From: an uncultured Eubacteriales bacterium
GTDB taxonomy: Bacteria; Bacillota; Clostridia; Oscillospirales; Oscillospiraceae
Reading direction: 5' to 3'
Assembly: GCA_900546615.1 (NCBI GenBank)
Contig: URDJ01000005.1
Coordinates: 1-64,000, forward strand
DNA: 64,000 bases
Made by a program: the position numbers and the translations under genes. Shown in pieces: positions 34,802 through 43,795 of this stretch (within the stretch, counting starts at the first letter, position 1; every line of letters starts with the position of its first letter). The notes under the pieces were generated by a model. It was not told where the DNA came from. It saw only the letters and a program-made list of their open reading frames with translations, and searched no databases.

Positions 34802-35950
34802 ATGTCACAGGAATTCAGCCACAAAAACCTGTTGCTCACGTCGCCGTCCAGAGCCTTCGGCTGTGTCCAGAGATATATCCAGGGCCCGGGCGAACTTGGG
34901 CATGTGTTTGATTACGGCAAGAAGTATGGAGATAAGTTCCTCTTTATAATTGATTCTGGCGTGTTCGATATGATCAAAGGCAAGATCGAGGCTATTGAGG
35001 ACAAAAACGGCTGCTCTTGGATGTACGAGTCCTACTTCGGAGAATGCTGCAAGGAAAATGTCGAGGCCCTGACCGCTGTCGTCAAGCAGAGCGGCTGCAA
35101 CGTTGTCTGCGGCGTCGGCGGCGGCAAAGTGCTCGACACGGTCAAGCTCGTGGCGGACGCCGCGGATGTGGCCCGTATCATCCTGCCCACCTCCGCCTCC
35201 AGCGACGCACCTGCGGCCGACTGGGCGGCGGTCTACGATATAAACGGCGTCCATCTGGGCGGCGTGCCCACGAAACGCAGCACCGAGCTGGTCCTGGTTG
35301 ACTCCGCCATCATCGCCACGGCTCCTGCAAGGCTCTTCGCCGCCGGTATCGCCGACGCCCTCGTCACCTGGTTTGAAGCCGTCGCCAACGAAAAAGCCGG
35401 TACCCCGAACTGGATCGGCCGCGGCTACGTCATAAGCCGCGCGGGCATGGCCATAGCCAAAGAATGCTATGAAGTGCTTGTCTCGGAAGGCAAACGCGCC
35501 TATGAAGCTGTCAAGGTAAAGGCTCTCACCCCCGCCGTGGAGGACGTGATTGAGGCAAACGTGCTCCTGAGCGGCCTCGGTTTCATGAACGCAGGCTGTG
35601 CCGGCGCACACGGCGTGCATAACGGAATTTCCGAGATCGAAGCCGGCAACGCCTATCTGCACGGTGAAAAGGTCGCCTTCGGCCTCGTCTGCGAACTCGT
35701 GCTCGAGAACGCAGACGACGAGCTCATCAACAGCATGTTGGAGCTGATGCACAGCATCGATCTTCCTATCACCATGGAGCAGTTCGGCATCGAGTGCAAC
35801 GACGAAAACCTCGACATAATCGTGGAGCATACCGTCTTCAAAAACGCGCTTATCCACAGAGAACCAGTCGTCATTACGCCCGATGTCGTCCGAAACGCCA
35901 TCATTGCAGCAAACAACATTGGTCACAACTTCCTGAACAGCAAAAAATAA
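34802..35950 (+). CDS. gldA: Glycerol-dehydrogenase-like iron/zinc alcohol dehydrogenase
   Basis: 382 residues, GldA family. Gly-rich NAD motif CGVGGGKVLDTVK at 103-115, PTSASSDAPAADW at 129-141, and metal ligands Asp185, His270 (CAGAHGVHNG) and His287 (YLHGEKVAFG). Oxidises a polyol, or reduces an aldehyde or ketone, with NAD(H). It stands alone with its own promoter and terminator but shares an operator type with the sugar-phosphate operon that follows, so it probably supplies a reduction or oxidation step there. Glycerol itself need not be the substrate. AAAGGAG precedes the ATG. Confidence 0.88.
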   Translation: MSQEFSHKNLLLTSPSRAFGCVQRYIQGPGELGHVFDYGKKYGDKFLFIIDSGVFDMIKGKIEAIEDKNGCSWMYESYFGECCKENVEALTAVVKQSGCNVVCGVGGGKVLDTVKLVADAADVARIILPTSASSDAPAADWAAVYDINGVHLGGVPTKRSTELVLVDSAIIATAPARLFAAGIADALVTWFEAVANEKAGTPNWIGRGYVISRAGMAIAKECYEVLVSEGKRAYEAVKVKALTPAVEDVIEANVLLSGLGFMNAGCAGAHGVHNGISEIEAGNAYLHGEKVAFGLVCELVLENADDELINSMLELMHSIDLPITMEQFGIECNDENLDIIVEHTVFKNALIHREPVVITPDVVRNAIIAANNIGHNFLNSKK

Positions 35951-35970
35951 ACCACGCATTTCAAATGCAA

Positions 35971-36006
35971 CCGGCGTCCCGCAAAAAAGCGGGGCGCCGG
36001 TTTTTG
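35971..36006 (+). terminator. Terminator after the gldA-like gene
   Basis: 12-bp stem CCGGCGTCCCGC/GCGGGGCGCCGG with an A6 loop and a T5 tail at 36001-36005. Confidence 0.9.
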
Positions 36007-36326
36007 CTTAATACAATGAGCAATATATGCAAATTCGAGCGAGAACTTCAAGTTGGGCGCGGCACGCTGCAGCAGGCCTCCAAATTTGTATTCTGGAGGC
36101 AATAATATGTGGAATTTGGCTATAAATACCGATGATTTTTTAACAAAACAAAGCGGTTCATAGTTAAAGTGCAATAAAGAAGCAAGCCCATAATCAGCGT
36201 TTTGCCGAAATAAATAAAAAACCGTCCAAACCGCGGGGTTTTCGCATCGCTAAACCGACAAATTTGTTGCATTCATATTTAAAATCGGCCTATAATAACA
36301 CAATTCGCTTTCAATTTGTTTTAACG

Positions 36327-36478
36327 CAAACGTTTGGTTAAAAAATCATTGCCAAGTCCCGAATGAATAGAGTAAAATAGTCTTGGTTTGGTAGTCATAA
36401 TTTGCAAAGACATTGGCGTTGAAATCTGTGCTCCTGGTTAAAATGTCTACATTGAGAGTCGGGCCGCACAAATGTTTG
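36327..36478 (+). promoter_or_regulatory. Control region of the main operon: two LacI-type operators and a promoter
   Basis: The 580-bp AT-rich gap 36007-36587 carries no gene. It holds a perfect palindrome CAAACGTTTG (36327-36336), a promoter candidate TTGCCA (36349-36354), 18-bp spacer, TAAAAT (36373-36378), and a second near-palindrome CAAATGTTTG (36469-36478), 142 bp from the first. Two spaced operators around a promoter suggest repression by DNA looping, probably by the LacI protein at 47996-49021. Confidence 0.6.
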
Positions 36479-36587
36479 CGTAAAATTAGGCAAATCACGA
36501 AAATGGGCGTCCTGGGCTGCATTCAGCTTCAAACTGTGCCATGAGAAGCCGCCGGGTCTGCTCAATAATGCGAAAGCGGAGGATAGT

Positions 36588-37514
36588 ATGAAAGAAATCT
36601 ATGTTAATCTAAAGCGCTTTGAGGTCCCAAAGAGCATGGGCGGCATCTGCCCGTTGGAGAATCCGGTGGACTGGATGAGGCAGATAATCCACGAGACCGC
36701 TGAATACGGCCTTGGGAACATCGAAGGCGTGGATCTAACATATTTTGTCCCCGAGTCCATGGTGCTGCCGGCGCTTGACGCCGTGGCCGCTGAGGGTCCG
36801 GAGAAGACCGGCTGTCTCAAGATCGGCTGCGCGGGGGTTTTCCGCGAGGACGTGGAGCCGGGAGGCAACTTCGGCGCCTTCACGACCAACAAGCCCGCGG
36901 CGGCGCTCAAGGCCATCGGCTGCAGCTGGGTCGTTGTGGGTCACAGCGAGGAGCGCAAGGACAAGCTCTCTTTCCTTAAAATGTACGACGAGGCGGAAAA
37001 TTCCGCCGGGGACATTGACGCTGCGCTGCGCACTGTCGAAAAGACAATAAACGCCGAAATGCTCTGTGCCCTGAGACGCGGAATGAGCGTGCTCTACTGC
37101 ATTGGTGAAACGGAGGAGCAGAAGGGCTCCGACGACCCCGCCGTCTACGAGCCAAGGGTCAGGGAAGTCCTCCGCAGGCAGATTACAGAGGGTCTGGCGG
37201 GGATGGAAGCCGCCGCAGAGGGTCAAAAAGTTGCTATCGCCTACGAGCCTATCTGGGCGATCGGCCCCGGCAAGACCCCCGCCAGCGGAGAATATGTCTC
37301 ATTCGTCAGCTCCTGCATCAAGGAGATTTGCCGTGAGGTCTACGGCAAGGAACTCTCCGTAGTCTACGGAGGCGGACTCAAGGAGGAAAATGCCGAGGAG
37401 CTTGCCGCGGTAAAAACTATCGACGGCGGTTTCGTCGCCCTGACAAAGTTTGTCCCGCCGATTGCGTTCGACGTGGCGAGCCTGAAGAACATCATCCAGG
37501 CTTACGTTAAATGA
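36588..37514 (+). CDS. Triosephosphate-isomerase-like protein, first paralogue
   Basis: 308 residues against about 250 for TpiA. Catalytic residues are kept: Lys9 (NLKRF), His119 (VVGHSEE), Glu220 (AYEPIWAIGPG). The phosphate-binding ends differ: YGGG at 260-263 replaces YGGS, and ALTKFVPPIAF at 284-294 stands where TpiA has a Gly-Gly loop. It should isomerise an aldose/ketose pair, perhaps a tetrose or triose derivative, as in the EryH/LerI type of TIM-like enzymes. Paralogous to 52498-53451. GCGGAGG precedes the ATG. First gene of a long operon, overlapping or nearly touching the next. Confidence 0.85.
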   Translation: MKEIYVNLKRFEVPKSMGGICPLENPVDWMRQIIHETAEYGLGNIEGVDLTYFVPESMVLPALDAVAAEGPEKTGCLKIGCAGVFREDVEPGGNFGAFTTNKPAAALKAIGCSWVVVGHSEERKDKLSFLKMYDEAENSAGDIDAALRTVEKTINAEMLCALRRGMSVLYCIGETEEQKGSDDPAVYEPRVREVLRRQITEGLAGMEAAAEGQKVAIAYEPIWAIGPGKTPASGEYVSFVSSCIKEICREVYGKELSVVYGGGLKEENAEELAAVKTIDGGFVALTKFVPPIAFDVASLKNIIQAYVK

Positions 37515-37531
37515 AGGAAGGCAAAGGTCAA

Positions 37532-38992
37532 ATGAAAAAGCTCGAATTCGAATACGGCCAGGGTCTCATGTCCGCGGAGCTTCCCGACAGCACGGATGTT
37601 TTCATCCCCGGGGAAACGGTGCCCGATCCCCCCTGTCTGCCTCAGGACTGGGACAGCCTTTATGCCGCTACGCTCGAGAGCATCCGCGCTCCCATCGGCA
37701 TGAAGCCTCTGCGCGAGATCGCCGGTCCCGGCAAGAGCGTAGTCTTCGTCATTCCGGACATCGTGAAGGGCGGCACCCAGCCGACCGCGCACCGCAGAGT
37801 GGCCATACGTGCCTGCCTTGACGAGCTCTATGCCTCCGGCGTGGACAAGCACGACATCCTTCTTCTTTTCTCCAACGGTCTTCACCCGAGGGCAACTGTC
37901 GCGGAGATGAAGAAAATACTCGGCGAGGAGCTCTTTGGAGAATTCTACTGGAGCGGGCAGATAACGAGCCACGACAGCGAGGACCCCGAGCACATGGTCG
38001 ATCTGGGCTGCACCCGCCGAGGCGACCCGGTGCTCATGAACAAATACGTCTACGACTGCGATATCCCCATTCTCATAGGCCACACTCAGGGCAACCCCTA
38101 CGGCGGATATTCCGGCGGATACAAGCACTGCGCGACCGGTATCACCCACTGGCGCAGCATAGCCAGCCATCATGTCCCCAGCGTCATGCACCGAGCGGAC
38201 TTCACCCCGGTGAGCAGCCACAGCCTCATGCGCACCAAATTCGACGAGATCGGAATGCACATGGAGGAGAAAATGGGCCATCCCTTCTTCTGCTGCGACG
38301 CCGTACTGGACACCTATTCTCGTCAGATCGCGATATTCAGCGGCTGGGCCAAAGAGATGCAGCCAGCCTCCTGGAAGATTGCCGACAGGCGCACCTATGT
38401 CCCCTATGCGAAGGAAAAATACGACGTGATGGTGTTCGGCATGCCGCAGGACTTCCACTACGGCAATGGCATGGGAACGAATCCCATTCAGATGATGCAG
38501 GCACTTTCCGCGCAGGTCATTCGTCACAAGCGGGTCATGAAAGACAACTGCGTGATCATCTGTTCATCCATCTGCAACGGCTATTTCCACGACGAGCGCT
38601 GGCCCTATCTTCGCGAGCTGTACGAGATGTTCCAGCACGACTACATGAACACCCTTGCGGACATGAACCGCTACGGCGAGTATTTTGCAACCAACGAGGA
38701 GTACATCCGCAAGTACCGCTTCTGTAACGCCTTCCACCCCTTCCACGGCTTCTCGATGATGAGCTGCGGCCACATTGCCGAGATGAATACCTCCGCGATA
38801 TATATAGTCGGGGCGCAGGAGCCGGGCATTGCCAGGGGCATGGGGCTCAAGACGAGGGCCACCTTTGAGGAGGCGCTCGAGGACGCGATGAAGAAATACG
38901 TCGGGCCTGAGCCGAAGATTCTCGCCCTGCCCAAGACCTTCAAGATCGGCGCCGTCCACCTCTGCATGGCGGACGAGGGATACGACGGCTGA
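37532..38992 (+). CDS. LarA-like nickel-pincer racemase/epimerase family protein
   Basis: 486 residues of the lactate racemase (LarA, DUF2088) family. Against LarA of Lactiplantibacillus plantarum (from memory H108, H174, K184, H200) I place His118 (SNGLHPRA), Asn188, Lys198 (YSGGYKH) and His214. The cofactor-attachment Lys and the nickel-ligand His are thus present, but one of the two catalytic histidines appears replaced; His184 lies four residues before. It likely racemises or epimerises a 2-hydroxy acid or sugar acid, with NPN cofactor made by larBCE genes elsewhere. Start: ATG at 37532 has AAAGG close by; the ATG at 37511 overlapping the previous stop has none. Confidence 0.8.
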   Translation: MKKLEFEYGQGLMSAELPDSTDVFIPGETVPDPPCLPQDWDSLYAATLESIRAPIGMKPLREIAGPGKSVVFVIPDIVKGGTQPTAHRRVAIRACLDELYASGVDKHDILLLFSNGLHPRATVAEMKKILGEELFGEFYWSGQITSHDSEDPEHMVDLGCTRRGDPVLMNKYVYDCDIPILIGHTQGNPYGGYSGGYKHCATGITHWRSIASHHVPSVMHRADFTPVSSHSLMRTKFDEIGMHMEEKMGHPFFCCDAVLDTYSRQIAIFSGWAKEMQPASWKIADRRTYVPYAKEKYDVMVFGMPQDFHYGNGMGTNPIQMMQALSAQVIRHKRVMKDNCVIICSSICNGYFHDERWPYLRELYEMFQHDYMNTLADMNRYGEYFATNEEYIRKYRFCNAFHPFHGFSMMSCGHIAEMNTSAIYIVGAQEPGIARGMGLKTRATFEEALEDAMKKYVGPEPKILALPKTFKIGAVHLCMADEGYDG

Positions 38993-39010
38993 GCGGAAAG
39001 GAGAACAGAG

Positions 39011-39850
39011 ATGATTTCCAAGGAGAAAGTCAGGGAGCTTCGGCTCTTTGCCGCGGACATCCGCATAGCTGCCCTCGAGGAGTTCGAGTCCATAGGCGTA
39101 GGCCATGTCGGCGGCACGATGTCAATCTGCGATCTCATGGCCTGCCTCTACGGCGATGTCATGAACGTAGACCCCAAGGATCCCAAGTGGGAACTGCGTG
39201 ACCGCTTTATAATGTCCAAGGGCCACGCGGGCCCTGCGATGTACGCGGCCCTCGCCCTGCGCGGCTTCTTCGACCGGGAGGAACTCAGGACCCTCAATAA
39301 GCCCGGCACCCGACTGCCCAGCCACACCGACGGCAACAAGACCCCCGGCGTGGACATGACCACCGGTTCTCTTGGCCAGGGCTTCTCGACCGGTCTCGGC
39401 ATTGCCATGGGCTGCAAGAAAAAGGGTCTCGAGAACTATGTCTACATCCTCCTGGGCGACGGCGAGTGCGAGGAGGGCCAGGTCTGGGAGTGCGCGATAT
39501 TTGCCCCCGCCAAGGGCCTCACGAACGTCATCGGCTTCGTTGACCAGAACGACCTTCAGCTCTGCGGCTCCCTCGACGAGGTAGCGGGCTTCGGAGAGAT
39601 CGGCAAAAAGTTTGAAGCCTTCGGCTGGCATGTCGTTGATGTCGCCGATGGCAACGACGTGGAGCAGATCATGGAATCCATCGACCTCGCCAAGAGCGTC
39701 AAGGACAAGCCTTCCATGCTCATACTCCACACGGTAAAGGGCAAGGGCTGCTGCTTTGCCGAGGGCGTTTTCAACCACAACATACCGGTATCCCCCGAGC
39801 AGGCGAAGGCCGCCGTTGCCGAGCTTGAGGCGTACAAGGCCGCCCTCTGA
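39011..39850 (+). CDS. Transketolase, N-terminal (thiamine-diphosphate-binding) subunit
   Basis: 279 residues: the first half of a split transketolase. GHVGGTMSICDLM near residue 31, MSKGHAGPAMYAAL near 65, the ThDP/Mg motif LLGDGECEEGQVWE at about 145-158 with Asn in DQNDLQLCG, and VKGKGCCFAE. It transfers a two-carbon ketol unit between ketose and aldose, paired with the next gene product. AAAGGAG precedes the ATG. Split transketolases occur in many Clostridia, and a split enzyme (SqwGH) is also the key step of the sulfo-TK sulfoquinovose pathway. Confidence 0.92.
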   Translation: MISKEKVRELRLFAADIRIAALEEFESIGVGHVGGTMSICDLMACLYGDVMNVDPKDPKWELRDRFIMSKGHAGPAMYAALALRGFFDREELRTLNKPGTRLPSHTDGNKTPGVDMTTGSLGQGFSTGLGIAMGCKKKGLENYVYILLGDGECEEGQVWECAIFAPAKGLTNVIGFVDQNDLQLCGSLDEVAGFGEIGKKFEAFGWHVVDVADGNDVEQIMESIDLAKSVKDKPSMLILHTVKGKGCCFAEGVFNHNIPVSPEQAKAAVAELEAYKAAL

Positions 39851-39877
39851 GGCCGGAGAAAGGTAAGGGTACACGAT

Positions 39878-40846
39878 ATGAATATCAAACTGGCAAAGGA
39901 CAACCGCCCCGGCGATCTGGAAATGCGTCAGGCTTACGCCCAGGCGCTGGTCAAAATGATAGAGGCAGGCGAACCCATCATCGCCACAGATGCAGACCTC
40001 ATGCGCGCCATAGGAGTGCTCCCCTACAAGGAGAAGTACCCTGACAACATCTTCGACTGCGGCATCGCGGAGGCCAACATGATAGGCGTGGCCTGCGGCC
40101 TTTCCGCAGAGGGCTTCATTCCCTTTACGCACACCTTCGGCACCTTTGCGAGCCGGAGGGTCATGGACCAGGTGTTCATGAGCGGAGCATACGCCAAAAA
40201 GAACGTAAAAATGCTCGGCAGCGACCCCGGCGTCTGCGCTGCGCTCAACGGAGGCACGCACATGGCCCTTGAAGACGTCGCCATGATGCGCTGCGTGCCC
40301 GAGGTCACGATAGTCGAGCCGACAGATGCAGCAATGGTAAAAGACCTCATCCCCAAGATAGCTCACACCTATGGCATGTTCTACATCAGGATGTGCCGGA
40401 CAAAGGTCGAGACCATCTACGAGGACGGCTCCGAGTTTGACATCGGCAAGGCCGTCACCCTGCGCGATGGAAACGACGTCACGATCATAGCCGCAGGGCG
40501 TGAGGTCATTGAGGCCCTGAAGGCGGCCGAGCTGCTCGCCGCCGAGGGCATGAACGCCAGGGTACTGGACATGTTCACGATAAAGCCTCTGGACTCCGAG
40601 GCAGTGCTCGCCGCCGCCAGGGAGACCGGCGCCATCGTTACCGCCGAGAACCACAACATAGTCGGCGGACTCGGAAGCGCGGTAGCGGAGCTGCTCGCAG
40701 ACTGCTTCCCCGCTCCTGTCGAGCGCATCGGAGCCAAAGATGTGTTTGGGGAGGTTGGACCGTCCGACTATCTGAAACAGCGCTTCGGCATCACCGCGGA
40801 CGATATCGCTGTCGCCGCGAAAACGGCCGTGGCAAGGAAGAAATAA
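39878..40846 (+). CDS. Transketolase, C-terminal (pyrimidine-binding) subunit
   Basis: 322 residues: the second half of the split transketolase. It shows the pyrimidine-domain segment FDCGIAEANMIGVACGLSAEG near residue 50 with the conserved Glu, HTFGTFASRR near 87, and a C-terminal transketolase domain with TAENHNIVGGLGSAVAELL. It forms the active site together with the N-terminal subunit 28 bp upstream. Substrate pair unknown; the context suggests a ketose carrying phosphate or sulfonate. Confidence 0.92.
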   Translation: MNIKLAKDNRPGDLEMRQAYAQALVKMIEAGEPIIATDADLMRAIGVLPYKEKYPDNIFDCGIAEANMIGVACGLSAEGFIPFTHTFGTFASRRVMDQVFMSGAYAKKNVKMLGSDPGVCAALNGGTHMALEDVAMMRCVPEVTIVEPTDAAMVKDLIPKIAHTYGMFYIRMCRTKVETIYEDGSEFDIGKAVTLRDGNDVTIIAAGREVIEALKAAELLAAEGMNARVLDMFTIKPLDSEAVLAAARETGAIVTAENHNIVGGLGSAVAELLADCFPAPVERIGAKDVFGEVGPSDYLKQRFGITADDIAVAAKTAVARKK

Positions 40847-40893
40847 GGATATTGGCCCAAGGGCACAATATAAATGTTTATGGAGGTATCAAA

Positions 40894-42090
40894 ATGAAAA
40901 GACTTCTGTCAATCCTGCTCGTCGCCGTGATGCTGGTCGGCATTCTTGCCGGCTGCGGCACCGAGCCCGTAGACGAGACCACCGATCCCCCCACCAGCGG
41001 CGAACCCGTTGAAGGCGGCGATACAACTGAAACCACCTGGGGCATCGAGCCCATGTCCGAGCCCATCACCATGAACCTCGGCTACTTCTCCGGTGCGATG
41101 CACGCCCTGCCCTGGTACGTCATGGATGAGAAGGGCTGGGCCGAGGAGCTCGGCATCTCCTTCGAGTACCTGTCCTTCATCTCCGGTCCCGTCATGATGG
41201 AGGCCAGCAGCGAGTGGGACATCTGCTCCACCGGCGCTCCCGGCACCATCCCCGGCATGCTCGGCTATGACGTCAAGGTCATCGGCTACTGCGACGAGGA
41301 GGCTTCCATCAACATGTACGTCCGTGAGGACTCCGCCATAGCCCAGTCCGGGCAGGGCAACATCGAGGGCTACCCGAACATGTACGGCACCGTTGACGAC
41401 TGGAAGGGCACCACCGTCCTGCTGCCGATCGGCACCACCGCGCACCAGAGCCTCGTCACCGTCCTTGAGCAGATCGGCCTGACCGCCGACGACGTGACCA
41501 TGCAGAACATGGACGTCACCACCGCCATGACCGCGTTCAAGGCCGGCGAGGGCGACATGATGTGTGTCTGGACCAGCACCTCCATTGAGGCCGAGCAGCT
41601 CGGCTATGTGCGCGCCGCCAGCTCCCTCGAGAATGGCGTCGTCATCCCCACCGCCATCTGTGCCACCGAGGAGGCCCTGAACGATTCTCTCAAGCATGAG
41701 GCTATCGTGAAGCTCTGGGAGCTCTACTACCGCACCCTCCAGTGGATCAAGGAGAACGTTGACGAGGCCGCCCAGCTCTACACCGACACCTGCACCATCG
41801 AGGGCGTCAGCGGAGCCGACGACTATGACCTGTGCTACACCTCCCTGAACGACTGGTTCTTCCCCATGTACATCGACGAGATGATCGAGATGATGACCAC
41901 CTCCGCCCCCGACGCCGCCGGACTGTACGAAGGCGAGATCGGAAACGGCTACAATGAGCTGTTCAACACCTTCGACTTCTTCATGTCCCAGGGCAGCTAC
42001 ACCATTGACGACAGGAATTATATCATCGAAAACAACATGGTCGACAACTCCATAGCCACGGAGGTTGCCGAGATAATCGCGGCCCGCTAA
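40894..42090 (+). CDS. Taurine/nitrate-type ABC transporter substrate-binding lipoprotein
   Basis: 398 residues from the ATG at 40894 (GGAGG nine bases upstream). Signal peptide with lipobox LAGC at about 17-20, acidic Thr-rich linker, then an SsuA/TauA/NrtA-like domain: NLGYFSGAMHALPWYVMDEKGW, the SSEWDICSTG segment and DDWKGTTVLLPIGTTAHQSL. The family binds sulfonates, nitrate, cyanate and riboflavin or thiamine precursors rather than ordinary sugars. It provides the outer capture step for the operon's substrate and is the main hint of an anionic, possibly sulfonated, compound. Confidence 0.88.
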   Translation: MKRLLSILLVAVMLVGILAGCGTEPVDETTDPPTSGEPVEGGDTTETTWGIEPMSEPITMNLGYFSGAMHALPWYVMDEKGWAEELGISFEYLSFISGPVMMEASSEWDICSTGAPGTIPGMLGYDVKVIGYCDEEASINMYVREDSAIAQSGQGNIEGYPNMYGTVDDWKGTTVLLPIGTTAHQSLVTVLEQIGLTADDVTMQNMDVTTAMTAFKAGEGDMMCVWTSTSIEAEQLGYVRAASSLENGVVIPTAICATEEALNDSLKHEAIVKLWELYYRTLQWIKENVDEAAQLYTDTCTIEGVSGADDYDLCYTSLNDWFFPMYIDEMIEMMTTSAPDAAGLYEGEIGNGYNELFNTFDFFMSQGSYTIDDRNYIIENNMVDNSIATEVAEIIAAR

Positions 42091-42105
42091 GCACCGATTA
42101 GGCTT

Positions 42106-42133
42106 TGGGCATAGTCCTCCCGGGCTATGCCCA
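42106..42133 (+). other. Hairpin after the binding-protein gene
   Basis: 9-bp stem TGGGCATAG/CTATGCCCA with a 10-base loop, no U-tract. Probably stabilises the abundant binding-protein message and lowers expression of the permease genes; inferred. Confidence 0.45.
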
Positions 42134-42165
42134 GGCCGTTCATCTTATTAAGGTTGGTACAAAAA

Positions 42166-42978
42166 ATGAGAAAAACAGACAAAAAGGCTGAGAAGCCCGG
42201 ACGCGGCAGGACTGGTAATTCCTATGTCTATGCCATGCTGTCCATAGCCGGTATCCTGACTTTTTTGATAATCTGGCAGCTCTTGCTGGAGTTCGGTATA
42301 GTGTCCGACCGTTATCTGGCCAAGCCTACCGAGCTTGTTCTGCTGTTCATCTACAAACTGACAAACGCCAACCCCGACGGCGCGACCCTTCCCGTCTCCA
42401 TCTGGGCCAGTCTTCAGGTCGCAATGACCGGTCTGTGCCTCGGCGTGGTCACCGGAGTGCCTCTGGGCCTGCTCATGGGCTGGTTCAAGGGCATCGACAG
42501 ATTCGTAAACCCCATCTTCGAGATCATCCGGCCTATCCCGCCCATCTCCTGGATCCCTCTGACGGTCCTCTGGCTGGGCATCGGGCTTCAGGCCAAGGCA
42601 TTCATCATCTATTTCTCGGCCTTTATCCCCTGTGTTATCAACTCCTACACGGGTATAAAGCTCACAAACAAAACGCTTATTAATGTGGCAAAAACCAGTG
42701 GCGCCGGCACTGTTGAGACCTTCATCAAGGTCGGCATCCCTTCCGCGATGCCCCTGGCATTCTCCGGCATCCGCGTCGCGGTCGGCAATGCATGGTCCAC
42801 GCTGGTCGCGGCCGAAATGCTCGCCGCCAGCGCCGGACTTGGATATATGATCTCTATGGGCAGGCTCTATGCCCGGCCGGACATCATCCTCCTCGGTATG
42901 ATAGTCATCGGTATCATCGGCGCGATTTTCAACGGTCTTCTCACCCTCATAGAGAACCGCGTCATCAAGTGGAGGTGA
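42166..42978 (+). CDS. ABC transporter permease (SsuC/TauC type), first
   Basis: 270 residues with about six membrane segments. The EAA loop is FEIIRPIPPISWIPLTVLWLG near residue 125, the family-typical IRPIPPxxWIPL. I take the ATG at 42166 since the upstream GTG/ATG codons in the frame have no site. It forms the channel with the second, different permease that follows 4 bp later. Confidence 0.9.
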   Translation: MRKTDKKAEKPGRGRTGNSYVYAMLSIAGILTFLIIWQLLLEFGIVSDRYLAKPTELVLLFIYKLTNANPDGATLPVSIWASLQVAMTGLCLGVVTGVPLGLLMGWFKGIDRFVNPIFEIIRPIPPISWIPLTVLWLGIGLQAKAFIIYFSAFIPCVINSYTGIKLTNKTLINVAKTSGAGTVETFIKVGIPSAMPLAFSGIRVAVGNAWSTLVAAEMLAASAGLGYMISMGRLYARPDIILLGMIVIGIIGAIFNGLLTLIENRVIKWR

Positions 42979-42982
42979 AGAA

Positions 42983-43795
42983 ATGGTCAAACTGGACAAA
43001 AACGGCCGCAAGGGCGAGTTCAAGGTGATAACACCAAAGGATGTTATCTACACTGTACTGCCCGTCATCTCCCTGGGCCTTCTGATCTTCCTCTGGTACT
43101 ATGTTTCCTCCTCCGCGCCGGACATGTTCCCCACGATGCAGGCAACATGGGCCAGGCTCATAAAGCTCTTTGAGCAGCCCATCATGCGCGTTTCCTACTT
43201 CGGCCACATCTGGGCCAGCCTCAAGAGAGTGCTCATCGCCCTCGTCGCAGCCATAGCCATAGGCATCCCCTTCGGCACCATGCTGGGCTGGAACAGAAAG
43301 CTCGACGCCTTCTTCGGCTCGATATTCAATATTATCCGCCCCATCCCGCCGCTGGCCTGGATACCGCTTATCATCATCGCCTTCGGCATTGGCGAGTTCC
43401 CGAAGATCCTCATCGTGTTTATCGGCGCCGTAATGCCCATCGTCATCAACACCAGAGCCGGACTCAAGAATGTTGAGCCGCTTTACCTTGACGTCGGCAG
43501 GCTCTTTGACGCCAACCGCAGGCAGATGCTCATCGAGGTGGCCATTCCCAGCGCCATCCCCGCCATCATTGCCGGTATTAAAACCGCCACGAGCACGGGC
43601 TGGATGGTCGTCCTCGCGGCCGAGATGCTCAGCGCCAAGAGCGGCGTCGGCTTCCTCGTCACCAGAGGTATGGACGGCAACGATATGCCGCTCGTCCTCG
43701 TCGCTATGATCACCATAGGCATCGTAGGCGCTCTGCTCGGTGTCGTCACGTCGATTATTGAAAGGTTGTTGTGCCCATGGCTGCAAATAAAGTAA
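42983..43795 (+). CDS. ABC transporter permease (SsuC/TauC type), second
   Basis: 270 residues, also with FNIIRPIPPLAWIPLI near residue 110 and six membrane segments, but clearly divergent from the first permease. Two distinct permeases imply a heterodimeric channel, unusual for taurine/sulfonate importers, which mostly use one permease gene. GTGGAGGTGA precedes the ATG. The end overlaps the first ATPase gene by 19 bp. Confidence 0.9.
   Translation: MVKLDKNGRKGEFKVITPKDVIYTVLPVISLGLLIFLWYYVSSSAPDMFPTMQATWARLIKLFEQPIMRVSYFGHIWASLKRVLIALVAAIAIGIPFGTMLGWNRKLDAFFGSIFNIIRPIPPLAWIPLIIIAFGIGEFPKILIVFIGAVMPIVINTRAGLKNVEPLYLDVGRLFDANRRQMLIEVAIPSAIPAIIAGIKTATSTGWMVVLAAEMLSAKSGVGFLVTRGMDGNDMPLVLVAMITIGIVGALLGVVTSIIERLLCPWLQIK

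Noticed and set aside
36327..36336. CAAACGTTTG as a CcpA catabolite-repression site
   Set aside because: The central CG and LacI-family look fit partly, but the TG...CA ends of a cre box are missing; a local LacI operator is the simpler reading.
36588..37514. Housekeeping triosephosphate isomerase (tpiA)
   Set aside because: 50-60 residues too long, changed phosphate loops, a paralogue nearby, and not next to gap/pgk/eno genes.
39122..40654. Antisense open frame of 510 codons opposite the transketolase genes
   Set aside because: Covered by two clear transketolase subunits; the peptide has no recognisable motif.
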